Translations under genes and position numbers: made by a program
NCBI GenBank assembly: GCA_934663645.1
Contig: CAKUKR010000067.1
Coordinates: 1-14,464, forward strand
Length of the DNA: 14,464 bases
Origin: an uncultured Muribaculaceae bacterium
GTDB taxonomy: Bacteria > Bacteroidota > Bacteroidia > Bacteroidales > Muribaculaceae
Reading direction: 5' to 3'
In this document: one piece after another, positions 14,418-14,464 of the stretch
Layout of the letters: each line of letters starts with the position of its first letter
Numbering within the stretch: the stretch's first letter is position 1
Notes under the pieces: model-generated
Told to the model about the DNA's origin: nothing
The model's database searches: none
Seen by the model: the letters and a program-made list of their open reading frames with translations, nothing else

Positions 14418-14464
14418 TGAACTGCACCCCAAAAGTTGGACGAAAAAAGCACAACAAGGAGGAA
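14418..14464 (+). mobile_element. Probable left end of an IS3-family element, cut by the window edge
   Basis: From 14418 the sequence begins TGAACTG and continues with CACCCCAAAAGTTGGAC (14425-14441). This resembles the terminal inverted repeats I associate with IS3-family (IS150-group) elements, which start with TG and carry a CCCCAAAAGTTGGAC-like core. After it comes an A-rich stretch and AAGGAGG (14457-14463), a strong Shine-Dalgarno motif otherwise absent here and typical of a transposase orfA start. The transposase itself and the right end lie beyond the window, so this is a recognition from the end sequence only. Confidence 0.45.

Overview
The window looks like chromosomal DNA of a gut Bacteroidales bacterium, most likely of the Muribaculaceae type. 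The evidence is three good Bacteroidetes-type promoters (TTTG or ATTG, 20 bp, TAnnTTTG), almost no Shine-Dalgarno sequences, a DnaX with a long Ala/Pro/Gln-rich linker, a DUF2795 protein of the Bacteroidetes form, and a very large secreted protein with choice-of-anchor J-like and fibronectin-like modules and a type IX secretion-like C-terminus. The family-level placement is inference.

Layout. (1) Positions 1-239 hold a strongly foldable leader of nested inverted repeats. It precedes two tandem paralogous DUF805 membrane proteins on the plus strand (240-1166 and 1171-2187). (2) Convergent to these, a five-gene run on the minus strand reads from about 7936 down to 2219: dnaX, a lipoprotein, a secreted alpha/beta hydrolase, an ABC-type ATPase, and a small protein with a PD-(D/E)XK-like motif. 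Neighbours overlap or lie 25-32 bp apart, so one transcript from the promoter at 8000-8031 is plausible. (3) Divergent from dnaX are a PduO-type corrinoid adenosyltransferase (8119-8679) and, behind its own promoter, a 73-residue DUF2795 protein (8763-8984) that ends at a long-stemmed terminator. (4) About 450 gene-free bases (9069-9521) contain several inverted repeats and a 13-bp tandem repeat. They lead into a clear promoter and the 4.6-kb gene for the secreted modular protein (to 14227), which is closed by a strong terminator. (5) The last about 180 bases contain a 10-bp inverted repeat whose right arm directly touches what looks like the left end of an IS3-family insertion sequence cut by the window edge.

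Most interesting content. The two genes at 2219-3962 form a tightly coupled ATPase plus putative nuclease pair (14-bp overlap). Its architecture is typical of two-gene anti-phage systems, but it does not match the ones I can name: Septu has an HNH partner, PARIS a TOPRIM/DUF4435 partner, and Gabija a TOPRIM-containing ATPase with a helicase. The pair sits at the distal end of a housekeeping dnaX run and looks less GC-rich than the lipoprotein and hydrolase genes before it. On its other side is the DUF805 pair, also less GC-rich, which suggests a small accessory island. The second candidate of note is the structured leader before the DUF805 genes. It contains a duplicated 9-base segment that could allow two alternative folds.

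The remaining genes are ordinary: replication clamp loading (dnaX), adenosylcobalamin supply (the adenosyltransferase), envelope proteins (lipoprotein, hydrolase) and a surface or secreted protein.
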